A stretch of DNA of 64,000 bases from Frigoribacterium sp. ACAM 257 (GCF_007954365.1 NZ_VOLO01000001.1:372001-436000); one strand, 5' to 3'; positions 52,861-62,708 are shown, counted from the stretch's first letter. Numbers and translations: made by a program. The notes: a model not told the origin generated them from the letters alone.

Positions 52861-54351
52861 TCACCGTCTGCGGAGCACCCGCTTTCCCAACTTGACTCCG
52901 GCTTCGGCAGCTCTGTATGCGCGGCCGGAGGTCACGGCTGCGAGTTCATCGCGGACCCTCCGGAGTTGTTCCTCGTCACCTGATGTGTCCCGTCGTGCGG
53001 CGGCGTCGACCAGGGCCGCCGTCTCTGCGCGCTCCACAAGCGACTCGACCTTCTCCGGTAGCGGACGGCCGTTCCACGTGTTCCACGACTTCAAGACCGT
53101 GGCGAGGACCCCGCTCGTTCCCGTCCCCACTTCGACACGCGTGTCTGCAACCCGTGCCGCGATCGCATCGAGGAAGAGTCGAGCGGAGTTCGGACCGGCA
53201 TCTGCCCAACGAAGCACGCCGTCGTCGATGTCCAGTCGTGCCCAGAATGCGTAGCGCCGTCCGAACGACGCGAAGCGATCGCCATCGAGCTTGCCGGCGA
53301 CGTAGACGCCGATGGCGACGATGTCGTCATCCACCACTTCGGACCTCACCGTCGCGCCGGGCATGGCATGGGCTACCTGAGACGCCGCCGCCGGATCCGT
53401 GACGACCTCGAGGGCGATGTGATCGTTTGGCGGCGAGAGAGCGGGAAGAATCCTCGACAGCTCGGCGTCCGAGCAACCCCTCAGGTCGACTGCGACGCGG
53501 AGCGGAGACGGAGCGTCCACGAGCAGATCCGCGAACCTGTCGGCAGGGTGCACCGAATACTTGAGGAACCCTCCCGTGGCCTGTCCGTAGAACGGGTAGC
53601 GCGCCTCGAGGATCGCCTGGTGCGCAGAGCGGAGCTTGTTGCGTCTCGCTCCGACGAAGCTCTTCGAGCCGGCGTGCAGCACCAGGGCGCGGTTCGAGAT
53701 GAGGGACTTGTAGCCGTGGGCGTTGATCCGGAGGCAATAGTCGTTTTCCTCGCCGTATCCCGGGGCGAACACGTTGTCGAAGAGGCTGTGTTCCCGGATG
53801 AGGGACCGTCGCGTGAGGAAGCAGAAACCCATCGACACCGGCGAGACGTACCATCGGGGCAGGTAGCCGGACAGAGCGTCGAAGACGGCGACTGTCCTCG
53901 CTTCGGTGCGTGAGGCAGAGCCGTGCGTCAGGCGGAACGGGATGCTCGCGATCGTGGCGTTGTTGCTCCTCGCGCAGACGACGCCATGGTCCTCCGAGGC
54001 GTAAAGGACCTCGCGCATCTCATCCAGGAAACCGGGGGTCGTGACGGTGTCGCTGTTGAGGAGCAAGATGTCGTTGTCCGACGTGTCTAGCTCGAAGACG
54101 GCTCGGTTGCAGTTGCCGACGAAGCCCAGGTTCTCCGCGTTGCGTTCGTAGCGGAAGCCTCGGTGACCGTCGAGGGAGGCCAGGACCGCGCGTTCGATGT
54201 CGTCGGCGTCTGGACCGCAGTCGTTGACGAGCAGTACCTGGTCACGCTCGAAGTCGATGTTCTCCTTGAGGGAGGCGATGCACGCCAGGAGGGATTCGAG
54301 GTCCCCGTACACAGGCACGACGATGGTGATCGAGGGGAGCGTGTTGTTCAC
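52861..54351 (-). CDS. GT2 family glycosyltransferase (paralogue 2)
   Basis: A 496-residue enzyme; GTG 54351 follows AAGGAC by about 4 nt. The GT-A half shows ITIVVPVYGDLESLLAC, YERNAENLGFVGNCNRAV, ILLLNSDTVTTPGF, ARSNNATIAS and GYGEENDYCLRINAHGYKS, nearly the same blocks as the GT2 at 48246-49700. The C-terminal half differs and ends in a basic helix (GVKLGKRVLRRR). The pair lie on either side of the exporter, probably a duplication that has diverged in acceptor use. Confidence 0.9.
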   Translation of the reverse strand: MNNTLPSITIVVPVYGDLESLLACIASLKENIDFERDQVLLVNDCGPDADDIERAVLASLDGHRGFRYERNAENLGFVGNCNRAVFELDTSDNDILLLNSDTVTTPGFLDEMREVLYASEDHGVVCARSNNATIASIPFRLTHGSASRTEARTVAVFDALSGYLPRWYVSPVSMGFCFLTRRSLIREHSLFDNVFAPGYGEENDYCLRINAHGYKSLISNRALVLHAGSKSFVGARRNKLRSAHQAILEARYPFYGQATGGFLKYSVHPADRFADLLVDAPSPLRVAVDLRGCSDAELSRILPALSPPNDHIALEVVTDPAAASQVAHAMPGATVRSEVVDDDIVAIGVYVAGKLDGDRFASFGRRYAFWARLDIDDGVLRWADAGPNSARLFLDAIAARVADTRVEVGTGTSGVLATVLKSWNTWNGRPLPEKVESLVERAETAALVDAAARRDTSGDEEQLRRVRDELAAVTSGRAYRAAEAGVKLGKRVLRRR

Positions 54352-54385
54352 AAGTGTCCTTGGATTGGAGGAACGGGCGGCGAAG

Positions 54386-55741
54386 TCAGGGACGCGTGAG
54401 CAGCGTCGAGGCTGTCGTGGCCACGGCATCCGCCAGCGACCCGCCCAGGGCGCCCGGTCTCACTGGCAGGAACGAGCCAGGCCCCTCCGCTCGCTCGCGG
54501 CGGACTGCAGCGACGATGGCGTCGGCGAGGGCTCGTGGCTCCGTCGCGACTGCGTCCAGGCGTTCATGGAGATCTCGTCTCGTCCCGCCGAAGTCGTTGG
54601 TCACCGCGTAGGCGCCGGAGATGGCCGCATCGAAGGGGGGATGGCTCGGGTGCGGACTGTACTGGAGGGAGAGCACGACGTTCGTCGAGGCCAAGAGATC
54701 GAAGTACTCGTCCCAGGGCAGCGTGCCCACGCTGGTCAGCTTGTGGCCCGAGCCTAGATCGACGGCGCGGTGCTTCTCGCCGGCAGAGACAAACTCCACC
54801 GGCAGGTCTTCTTCGTGCAGTTCACGAGCGGCCATGCGGAGTGCGGTGAGCCCGAGGCGGTATAGGTTGCGGTGCTTGCTCGGTCGACCGTAGAAGAGGA
54901 CTCTGGTGACCTGCTCCTTGCGGCGGTCGAGCGAGACACGTCGCAGGAGGTCGAGGTCGAGATCGGGTGCGAAGGTGCGTGAGCGCGGGATGGCGAGCCC
55001 CTGGTGTTGTTCGAGGTAAGCCCGGAGGGGTTCTGAATTGACGATCGGCTCGAAGCCGTGCTGATACGTCGACGCCGCGACCGCGTACTCGGTCGACCAA
55101 GGACTGAAGCCTGGCTCGTAGTCCTGCATGAGGTAGGCGACTCGGTCAGGGGCGATCCTCCCTCCTTGGACGGCGACGTCCACGGCGTGTGCGGTCTTCC
55201 AGTGAGTGACCAACCAGAAGTCCTGAGATGAGAACGCGACCGTGGGGATGTCCTCCCGGGCGAAGAGCTCGACCTCCGCAGCGTCCTGGAACCGTGAGCG
55301 CAAGAACTCGAGCGCAGCGCTGCTGCTGTTCCCGGTCGTCGTGTATGACACCATCACGACGCGAAGTGGCACGTGGAGGGCACGCGACATGGCGAGGCCG
55401 ACCGTCACTGCCGTCTGGATGCCCGCGAAGGCCGCGCCCTCCCGGATCTCCCCGACGACGAGATTGAGTCGCGGCTCGGCCCCGTCCTGCACCGTGATCC
55501 CCGCGAGGGAGAGACTCGTCTCGACGAGCCCGGCGAAGGCCTGGGTCTCGAGGGGCGCGTTGTCGGATTCCGCCTGCGCGATGCTCGTGTTCCGGGAGTC
55601 GCCCGGCCTGGTAGTTCGACGACGTGCCGACGGGGGCGCCAAGCGCTCCCGTACGTCGTTCCTGTAGCTGCCGTTCGCGACGTAGGCGCGGTTGACCCGT
55701 GCCAGATCTTTGAGCAGGTGGCCGATCTTGGCGGCGTTCAT
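54386..55741 (-). CDS. WsaF-like rhamnosyltransferase
   Basis: A 451-residue glycosyltransferase. The middle contains YLMQDYEPGFSPWSTEYAVA, the recognisable block of the WsaF family, known from Geobacillus S-layer glycan synthesis as a beta-1,2-rhamnosyltransferase using dTDP-L-rhamnose. The C-half has RVLFYGRPSKHRNLYRLGL and LSLQYSPHPSHPPFDAAISG. ATG 55741 fits; the longer frame to 55777 adds 12 residues. It is divergent from rmlC-rmlA, which make its donor. Confidence 0.85.
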   Translation of the reverse strand: MNAAKIGHLLKDLARVNRAYVANGSYRNDVRERLAPPSARRRTTRPGDSRNTSIAQAESDNAPLETQAFAGLVETSLSLAGITVQDGAEPRLNLVVGEIREGAAFAGIQTAVTVGLAMSRALHVPLRVVMVSYTTTGNSSSAALEFLRSRFQDAAEVELFAREDIPTVAFSSQDFWLVTHWKTAHAVDVAVQGGRIAPDRVAYLMQDYEPGFSPWSTEYAVAASTYQHGFEPIVNSEPLRAYLEQHQGLAIPRSRTFAPDLDLDLLRRVSLDRRKEQVTRVLFYGRPSKHRNLYRLGLTALRMAARELHEEDLPVEFVSAGEKHRAVDLGSGHKLTSVGTLPWDEYFDLLASTNVVLSLQYSPHPSHPPFDAAISGAYAVTNDFGGTRRDLHERLDAVATEPRALADAIVAAVRRERAEGPGSFLPVRPGALGGSLADAVATTASTLLTRP

Positions 55742-55842
55742 CACGAAAGCGGACTCCCCACGAGGTCGACGCGGCACGCAGGCCCGCGCATCGCCCGACC
55801 AGCCTAGCGGCGGGCGCGGGCTGACGCCTACGGCGTCGTTGC

Positions 55843-55854
55843 TATGCTCTCGGG
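55843..55854 (+). promoter_or_regulatory. rmlC -10 element, leaderless
   Basis: TATGCT (55843-55848) is 6 nt before GTG 55855. A minus-strand TAGGCT (55807-55802) nearby could serve the divergent WsaF-like gene. Confidence 0.6.
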
Positions 55855-56463
55855 GTGCAGACGAGAGAACTGGCCATCCCCGGCGCCTGGGAGTTCACCC
55901 CGAAGCAACACGGTGACGACCGCGGCGTCTTCTTCGAGCAGTACCGCCACGACGTGCTCCAGGAGGCCGTGGGCCACTCCCTGGCCCTGAAGCAGGCCAA
56001 CACGTCGGTGTCGGCCCGCGGCGTCGCCCGCGGCATCCACTACGCGCTGGTGCCGCCGAGCCAGGCCAAGTACGTGTCGGCGCCCAAGGGCGCGTTCATC
56101 GACTTCATCATCGACATCCGGATCGGCTCGCCGACCTTCGGCCAGTGGGACAGCGTCGTGATCGACGACGTCGACCGCCGCGCCGTGTACCTGTCCGAGG
56201 GGCTCGGGCACGCCATCGTCGCCCTCACCGAGGGCGCCACCGTCAACTACCTGGTGACCGAGACCTTCAACCCCGAGCGGGAGAAGGGCCTGAGCGTCCT
56301 CGACCCCGACGTCGGGCTCGTGTTCCCCGACGACATCGGGGAGATCCTCCTCTCTCCCAAGGACACGTCGGCGCCGACGTTGGCCGAGGCCGAGTCACTC
56401 GGGCTGTTGCCCACCTGGCAGGAATGCCAGGACCTCTACCAGCAGCTCCGAGCTGCGAACTAG
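55855..56463 (+). CDS. rmlC: dTDP-4-dehydrorhamnose 3,5-epimerase
   Basis: A 202-residue cupin enzyme of dTDP-L-rhamnose synthesis. It has the RmlC start IPGAWEFTPKQHGDDRGVF, FEQYRHDVL, the catalytic His in ARGIHYAL, the Asp in IDIRIGSPTFGQW, and a Tyr region VYLSEGLGHAI. GTG 55855 follows a -10 by 6 nt. rmlA follows after 6 nt. Confidence 0.95.
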   Translation: MQTRELAIPGAWEFTPKQHGDDRGVFFEQYRHDVLQEAVGHSLALKQANTSVSARGVARGIHYALVPPSQAKYVSAPKGAFIDFIIDIRIGSPTFGQWDSVVIDDVDRRAVYLSEGLGHAIVALTEGATVNYLVTETFNPEREKGLSVLDPDVGLVFPDDIGEILLSPKDTSAPTLAEAESLGLLPTWQECQDLYQQLRAAN

Positions 56464-56469
56464 GCAGGT

Positions 56470-57330
56470 ATGCGCGGAATCATCCTCGCCGGCGGGTCCG
56501 GCACACGTCTCTACCCGATCACCAAGGGCATCTCGAAGCAGCTGATGCCCATCTACGACAAGCCGATGGTCTACTACCCCCTCTCGACGCTGCTGTCGGC
56601 GGGGATCCGCGAGATCTTGATCATCACGACGCCCGACGACGAGGCCCAGTTCAAGCGCCTGCTCGGTGACGGCAGCGACCTCGGCATCGAGCTGACCTAC
56701 GCGGTGCAGCCCTCGCCCGACGGCCTGGCCCAGGCCTTCATCATCGGCGAGGACTTCATCGGCGACGAGAAGGTCGCGCTCGTGCTCGGCGACAACATCT
56801 TCCACGGCGTGGGCCTCGGCTCGAGCTTGCGGGCCAACACCGACCCCGACGGCGGCGTGATCTTCGCCTACCACGTGGCGAACCCCCGGGCCTACGGCGT
56901 CGTCGACTTCGACGAGACCTTCACGGCGCAGTCCATCGAGGAGAAGCCGGAGCACCCCAAGAGCAACTACGCGGTGCCCGGCCTGTACTTCTACGACAAC
57001 ACCGTGGTCGAGATCGCGAAGCGCATCGAGCCCAGCTCGAGGGGCGAGCTCGAGATCACGACGATCAACGAGGAATACCTCAAGGCAGGCAAGCTGCAGG
57101 TGCAAGTTCTCGACCGCGGCACGGCCTGGCTCGACACCGGCACCCACGAGTCGATGATGCAGGCGTCCGAGTACGTCCGTGTCATCGAGCACCGTCAGGG
57201 GTACAAGATCGGCTGCGTCGAGGAGCTCGCTTGGCGCCGTGGCTGGATCGACGACGAGCAGCTCCGCGCCCTCGCTGCGCCCCTCGTGAAGAGCGGCTAC
57301 GGCACGTACCTGCAGGGCCTGCTCGGCTAG
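56470..57330 (+). CDS. rmlA: Glucose-1-phosphate thymidylyltransferase
   Basis: A 286-residue enzyme that makes dTDP-glucose, first step of the dTDP-L-rhamnose route. N-terminal [61 protein letters not shown] and [14 protein letters not shown]. Full length. With rmlC here and rmlD-rmlB at 44342-46224 the pathway is complete in this window. Confidence 0.97.
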   Translation: MRGIILAGGSGTRLYPITKGISKQLMPIYDKPMVYYPLSTLLSAGIREILIITTPDDEAQFKRLLGDGSDLGIELTYAVQPSPDGLAQAFIIGEDFIGDEKVALVLGDNIFHGVGLGSSLRANTDPDGGVIFAYHVANPRAYGVVDFDETFTAQSIEEKPEHPKSNYAVPGLYFYDNTVVEIAKRIEPSSRGELEITTINEEYLKAGKLQVQVLDRGTAWLDTGTHESMMQASEYVRVIEHRQGYKIGCVEELAWRRGWIDDEQLRALAAPLVKSGYGTYLQGLLG

Positions 57331-57394
57331 TCGCTCCTCGCCCGTCCCCGCTCGGGGGGTGGTGGACCTCTGCCGTCCGTGCGATCTTAAGAAG

Positions 57395-58294
57395 ATGGAC
57401 TCCTCTGTTGGTCAGGCAGAGCCGGGGGACACGGCGGTGAGCGGCTTCGGTCGTCGGCGCCTGCTGTCGCTCGCGGCTGTCGGCGCGGCGACCGCCGGCG
57501 CCGCTCTCGCCCTGCGCCCCGAACCCGCCCGTGCCGCGACTTCCCTCGCCGAGACCTCGAGCTCGGTGTCGAGCGTCGCCGAGGCACTCGAGGTCGCCAA
57601 GGTCAACGCCTGGGGCGGCCAGTCGAACGGGCAGATCCCGTCGTCGTACCTCGTCCCCGTCGTGGCGTCGGTGTCCGGCTCCGGGTACCTGCGCGACGAC
57701 GCCGCCCGTCAGTACTTCTCGATGAGCCTCGCCTTCTCGAACGCCGTCGGACGTCCGCTCGCCATCACCGAGGGCTACCGCAGCTACGCCCGGCAGGTCG
57801 AGTACTGGAACAAGTACCAGGCCGGCACGGGCAACCTCGCCGCCTACCCGGGCACCTCGAACCACGGCTGGGGCATCTCCTGCGACTTCGGCGCCAGCGT
57901 CGACCAGGCAGGGAGCACGGCGAAGCGCTGGATGGACGCGAACGCTCCGTCCTACGGCTGGAACCCCACGGGCAACGGCTTCAGCCGCCCCGAGCCCTGG
58001 CACTTCGACTACGTGGGCGCCTACGCCGGGCAGCCGACCAGCGGCGTCGACAAGGACAGCGACGTCATCGTCATCCGCAGCACGCAGGCCCTGAACGAGC
58101 AGAGCGTCGGCTACACCGCGCTCGTCGGTGTGCGCAGCCTCCGGCACCTCTCGTCGATCGACATGATCAACTCGATGCGCGTCGTCGGCGTGCCGTACTA
58201 CGAGATCAACCGCAACCAGTTCTACGCCGTGCTGTCGTCGCTGGGCATCGCCCGAGCCTCGCTCACGCAGGACTCCGACTACTGGCGTCGTTGA
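57395..58294 (+). CDS. Exported M15 family D-alanyl-D-alanine carboxypeptidase-like protein
   Basis: A 299-residue protein. A Tat-type signal (GRRRLLSLAAVGAATAG, Arg20-22) with a likely cut after ARA at 45-47 sends it out of the cell. Residues ~75-215 form a VanY-like M15 domain with zinc ligands in SNHGWGISCD (His157, Asp164) and PWHFDY (His203), plus ITEGYRSYARQ. It should trim peptidoglycan peptides. Residues ~222-299 are a separate module (VGVRSLRHLSSIDMIN) that I do not recognise; the next gene encodes it alone. It lies just after rmlA. Confidence 0.88.
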   Translation: MDSSVGQAEPGDTAVSGFGRRRLLSLAAVGAATAGAALALRPEPARAATSLAETSSSVSSVAEALEVAKVNAWGGQSNGQIPSSYLVPVVASVSGSGYLRDDAARQYFSMSLAFSNAVGRPLAITEGYRSYARQVEYWNKYQAGTGNLAAYPGTSNHGWGISCDFGASVDQAGSTAKRWMDANAPSYGWNPTGNGFSRPEPWHFDYVGAYAGQPTSGVDKDSDVIVIRSTQALNEQSVGYTALVGVRSLRHLSSIDMINSMRVVGVPYYEINRNQFYAVLSSLGIARASLTQDSDYWRR

Positions 58295-58330
58295 CGCTCA
58301 CCCCGACCCGCGAACCCTGGAGACACGAGA

Positions 58331-58561
58331 ATGCTGATCATCCGATGCACTGACAACCTGCCCGAGGTGGGCGGCGGCTACGTCTGCATGGTGGGCGTCC
58401 GCAGCCTGCGCCACATGACGAGCATGGACATGGTGAACGCCATGCAGGCGGTCGGCGTGCAGTACAAGAACCTGAACGCCTCGGGCTTCTACGCGGCCCT
58501 GAGCTCGCTCTCGATCCCGCGGACGGCCCTCAAGCCGGGCGCCGACTGGTCGGGACGCTAG
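58331..58561 (+). CDS. Small protein equal to the C-terminal module of the M15 protein
   Basis: A 76-residue protein with GGAG before ATG 58331. Nearly its whole length aligns with residues 222-299 of the upstream protein: VGVRSLRHMTSMDMVNAM against VGVRSLRHLSSIDMINSM, then FYAALSSLSIPRTAL against FYAVLSSLGIARASL. It has no signal peptide, so it may stay in the cytoplasm, unlike the module on the exported enzyme. No known domain name comes to mind. Confidence 0.8.
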   Translation: MLIIRCTDNLPEVGGGYVCMVGVRSLRHMTSMDMVNAMQAVGVQYKNLNASGFYAALSSLSIPRTALKPGADWSGR

Positions 58562-58573
58562 TCCGGCTGGGGT

Positions 58574-58594
58574 CGCCGCGGCTCAGCCGCGGCG
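58574..58594. terminator. Convergent hairpin overlapping the WbbL-like stop codon
   Basis: CGCCGCGGCT (58574-58583) pairs perfectly with 58585-58594. It includes the stop codon of the leftward GT2 gene. Confidence 0.5.
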
Positions 58595-59449
58595 GCGCCC
58601 GGCCGCGATGCTGAGCCGGGCCCGGAGCGACAGCCCGATGCCGAGCACCGCGACGACGGGCCGCCACAGCAGGCCCGGGTGCGTCTTCGCGATGTAGCGA
58701 CGGGCCGAGGCGTGGTGCGCCTCGATCATCACGTCGGCGGCCCTGGCCGTGCTCTCGCCGCCGATGTGCATCACCTCGGCGGTCGGGACGTAGAGGTTCG
58801 ACCAGCCGGCGGACGCGATGCGCCGCCCCAGGTCGACGTCCTCGAAGTACATGAAGAAGTCGTCGTCGAAGCCGCCCACCTGCTCGAAGGCCTCGCGCCG
58901 GACGAGCAGGAACGCCCCCGACAGCCAGCCGACGGCGGTGGCCGACTCGGCCGACGACGACACGTCTCGCTGCTGGTAGCGCCGCGTCCAGGGGTTCGAC
59001 GGCCAGACGCCCGAGAGCAGGGCGTGCCCGATGCCCGTCCTGATCGACGGCAGCGCCCGGGCCGAGGGGTAGACGGTGCCGTCGGGGTCGAGGATGCGCG
59101 GCCCGAGGACGCCTGCGCGCGGCTCGGCCCTGGCAGCCTCGAGGAGGTGCGTCACCGTCTCCGGGGTCGCGATGGTGTCCGGGTTGCAGACCAGCAACCA
59201 CTGCTCGTCGGGAGTCGCCAGCCGGGCGCCGATGTTCGCGGCGCTGCCGTAGCCGACGTTGCCGGGGGAGCGGACCAGGGTGACGTGCTCGTGGGCCGCG
59301 GCGACCGCCTCCGGCGCACCGTCCGTCGACCCGTTGTCGACGACGAGCAGGCGCCCGGGCGGGAAGCCCGTGGGCACGAGCGAGTCGACGAACTCCGCGA
59401 GGGTGCCCCCGGGGTTGTAGGTGACCGTCACGCAGAGCACGTCGTTCAC
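58583..59449 (-). CDS. GT2 rhamnosyltransferase, WbbL-like
   Basis: A 288-residue GT-A enzyme. VTVTYNPGGTLAEFVDSL, LVVDNGSTDGAPEA, SPGNVGYGSAANIG, LVCNPDTIATPETV (metal-binding region), GWLSGAFLLVRREAFEQVGG and FFMYFEDVDLGRRI. This pattern matches WbbL-type enzymes that add L-rhamnose to GlcNAc-PP-decaprenol as the first linker step. The exact acceptor is inferred. It overlaps the GT4 upstream by 4 nt. Confidence 0.88.
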   Translation of the reverse strand: MNDVLCVTVTYNPGGTLAEFVDSLVPTGFPPGRLLVVDNGSTDGAPEAVAAAHEHVTLVRSPGNVGYGSAANIGARLATPDEQWLLVCNPDTIATPETVTHLLEAARAEPRAGVLGPRILDPDGTVYPSARALPSIRTGIGHALLSGVWPSNPWTRRYQQRDVSSSAESATAVGWLSGAFLLVRREAFEQVGGFDDDFFMYFEDVDLGRRIASAGWSNLYVPTAEVMHIGGESTARAADVMIEAHHASARRYIAKTHPGLLWRPVVAVLGIGLSLRARLSIAAGRRRG

Positions 59450-60585
59450 GACCGCCTCCCTGCTGCCTCGGCGTAGACGGCGGCGTGCTCGCCGGCCGTC
59501 CTGCGCCAGGTGAACGTGAGCGCGCGCTCGCGCCCTCGGCGTCCGAGGTCGGCCCGACGGGCGTCGTCGTCGAGCAGCGCCTCGAGGGCGCTCTCGATCG
59601 ACGGGGCGTCGGGCTCGCAGTAGACGGCGACGTCGCCGCCAACCTCGGGCGCGGCCAACCGGTCCGTCGTCAGCACGGGGACCCCGCTCGCCAGCGCCTC
59701 GAGGATCGGCAGGCCGAAGCCCTCGCCGACGCTGGGGTACGCCACGAGCGACGACGACGCCACGAACGACGGCAGCAGCTGCTCGTCGACGTAGCCGAGC
59801 CAGCGGTAGGCCGCGCCGGGTGCTGCGGCATCGAGGCGCTCGATCACCGACTCGTCCCAGCCGCGGCCTCCGGCGAGCAGGAGGCGCGGTGCCAGTTCCG
59901 GACGCCGCCGGGCCAGCCCGACGATCGCGTCGAGCAGCGGACCGACGTTCTTGCGCGGCTCGATCGTCCCGACGAACGCCACGTAGGGGGCGTCGCCGAC
60001 GGCCAGCGCCCCTCGCATCTCGGCCTCACGATCGCGGCTTGCGGGGCTGTAGCGCTCGGTGTCGACGCCGTGGAACGACACCACGATCGACCGCGCCGGG
60101 TCGCCCGCCCAGCGCGCGACCTCGTCGGCCGTCGCCTGGCTCGGGGCGATGCACCGGTCGGCGAGGCGCGAGGCGAGGCGGATCCAGGCGCGGAAGAACG
60201 GGCCCTTCAGCCGGCCGTGCAGCCCGGGGTGCGAGAAGAACGTGGCGTCGTGCAGCGTGACGACGCGCGCCGCGCGGACGAGGAGGGGCATCGTGTAGTG
60301 CGGCGAGTGGACGACGTCGGCACGGACTCGGCGGGCGAGACGGGGGAGGGCCGTCTGCTCCCACAGCAGACGGCGGGCGACGGACGTCGTCGCCTCGGGC
60401 ACCGGGTGCAGCTCGGCACCCGGCGCCTCGCGTCGCAGCCAGGGCACGTCGCGGCGCTGGCAGGCGACGTGCAGGACGAGGTCGTCCCGGCGGGCCAGCT
60501 CGGGCACCAGCTCGCGCAGGTAACGACCGACCCCGCCGGAGTCGGCCGGGATCGAGGTCGCGTCGAGGAGGACGGTGGTGCTCAC
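59446..60585 (-). CDS. GT4 glycosyltransferase
   Basis: A 379-residue GT-B enzyme. GTG 60585 follows GAGGAG. N-terminus TSIPADSGGVGRYLREL, RVVTLHDATFFSHPG; C-domain VAFVGTIEPRKNVGPLLDAI and SVGEGFGLPILEALASGVP (E-x7-E). Typical of mannosyl- and rhamnosyltransferases. It forms a leftward unit with the WbbL-like gene, downstream of the two Gmd-type genes, so a GDP-linked sugar donor is plausible. Confidence 0.9.
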   Translation of the reverse strand: MSTTVLLDATSIPADSGGVGRYLRELVPELARRDDLVLHVACQRRDVPWLRREAPGAELHPVPEATTSVARRLLWEQTALPRLARRVRADVVHSPHYTMPLLVRAARVVTLHDATFFSHPGLHGRLKGPFFRAWIRLASRLADRCIAPSQATADEVARWAGDPARSIVVSFHGVDTERYSPASRDREAEMRGALAVGDAPYVAFVGTIEPRKNVGPLLDAIVGLARRRPELAPRLLLAGGRGWDESVIERLDAAAPGAAYRWLGYVDEQLLPSFVASSSLVAYPSVGEGFGLPILEALASGVPVLTTDRLAAPEVGGDVAVYCEPDAPSIESALEALLDDDARRADLGRRGRERALTFTWRRTAGEHAAVYAEAAGRRS

Positions 60586-60649
60586 GACGGTGCTCCTCGG
60601 GTCGGTGGTACGGGCGGACACGCGACCAGCGCGCCAGGGGACAGGTGCG

Positions 60650-61609
60650 TCAGCGGTCGGCGTCGACCATGGCGCCGACGATCTCGGTGAACGAGCGCGT
60701 CGGGGCCCAGCCGAGTCGCCCGCGGATCCGCGACGAGTCTCCGCGCAGTTCCTGGGCGTCGGCGGGCCGGACGAACTCGGCGTCGCTGCGCACGAGACCG
60801 GTCGTGTCGTGGATCCCGACCCGGGCGAAGGCGGCGTCGACGAAGTCCTGGATGCTGTGCGACTCACCCGTGGCGACGACGAAGTCGTCGGCCACGTCGT
60901 TCGTCGCGACGAGCGCCAGGGCCTCGGCGTAGTCGGGGGCCCAGCCCCAGTCGCGGCGGACGGTCAGGTCGCCGAGCACCAGCTCGCTCTGCTCGCCGCG
61001 GGCGATGCGCGCGGCCGACGCGGTGATCTTGCGCGTGACGAACTGCTCGGGACGCCGGGGCGACTCGTGGTTGTAGAGCACGACGCCCGACGCGCGCATC
61101 CCGGCGGCGCGGTAAGCGCCCACGAGGAGGTGCGCGTAGGCCTTCGACGCACCGTACGGGTTGATCGGAGCGATGCGCGTCGACTCGTCCTGGGGCGACT
61201 CGGCGGCCTGCCCGAAGATCTCGGCACTCGAGGCCTGGACGAAGCCGGCATCGCCGCCGTCGGCGTTCAGCTCGGCGACGGCGGCCAGGAGGGCGGCGAC
61301 GGCCGTGCCGTTGAGCAGGCTCGTCTCGAGCGGCTTCTTCCAGGACGCGGCCACGCTGCTGAGCGCGGCGAGGTTGACCACGACGTCGGGACGCACGTCG
61401 AGGACGATCGCACGCACGGCGGCGTGGTCGGTGAGGTCGGCCCGGTGCAGGACGGCCTCGGCGGGCACGCCGTTCTCGACCACGGGCGCGTGGTCGACGC
61501 CGCCGGCGTCGCGGACGACGCCGTGCACCTCGTGGCCGAGGGCCACGAGGTGCTCAGCGAGGTAGCTTCCGGTCTGACCGGCGATCCCGGTGACGAGCGC
61601 GCGGGACAT
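60650..61609 (-). CDS. GDP-mannose 4,6-dehydratase paralogue / GDP-6-deoxyhexose reductase
   Basis: A 319-residue SDR protein. VTGIAGQTGSYLAEHL, NLAALSSVAASWKKP, QASSAEIFGQA, YGASKAYAHLL (Tyr-x3-Lys) and RDWGWAPDYAEAL, the last a Gmd signature also present in its neighbour. Ends 3 nt before the gmd start of translation order. As a partner of Gmd it may reduce GDP-4-keto-6-deoxymannose to GDP-D-rhamnose, or be a second dehydratase; the Gmd-type RDWG block argues that it binds GDP-sugar. Confidence 0.8.
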   Translation of the reverse strand: MSRALVTGIAGQTGSYLAEHLVALGHEVHGVVRDAGGVDHAPVVENGVPAEAVLHRADLTDHAAVRAIVLDVRPDVVVNLAALSSVAASWKKPLETSLLNGTAVAALLAAVAELNADGGDAGFVQASSAEIFGQAAESPQDESTRIAPINPYGASKAYAHLLVGAYRAAGMRASGVVLYNHESPRRPEQFVTRKITASAARIARGEQSELVLGDLTVRRDWGWAPDYAEALALVATNDVADDFVVATGESHSIQDFVDAAFARVGIHDTTGLVRSDAEFVRPADAQELRGDSSRIRGRLGWAPTRSFTEIVGAMVDADR

Positions 61610-61612
61610 GCC

Positions 61613-62602
<990 letters not shown>

Positions 62603-62647
62603 TCAGGTTCCTTACGTTCGTTCCGGCCGACACGACATCTTAGCCAG

Positions 62648-62691
62648 GTGCCGCGCCGCGGCCCCGTGTCAGGGGGGGCCCGGCGCGGCAC
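62648..62691 (-). terminator. Terminator downstream of the repeat surface protein gene
   Basis: GTGCCGCGCC (62648-62657) pairs with GGCGCGGCAC (62682-62691), and inner CGGCCCC/GGGGCCC runs extend the stem. It separates the gene on the right from gmd. Confidence 0.75.
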
Positions 62692-62708
62692 GGCCGGGGG
62701 AGGGTGGA

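Noticed and set aside
52789-52983. 64-codon plus-strand frame between the Wzt-type gene and GT2
   Set aside because: It overlaps the 3' end of the well-supported GT2 on the other strand and has no ribosome-binding site.
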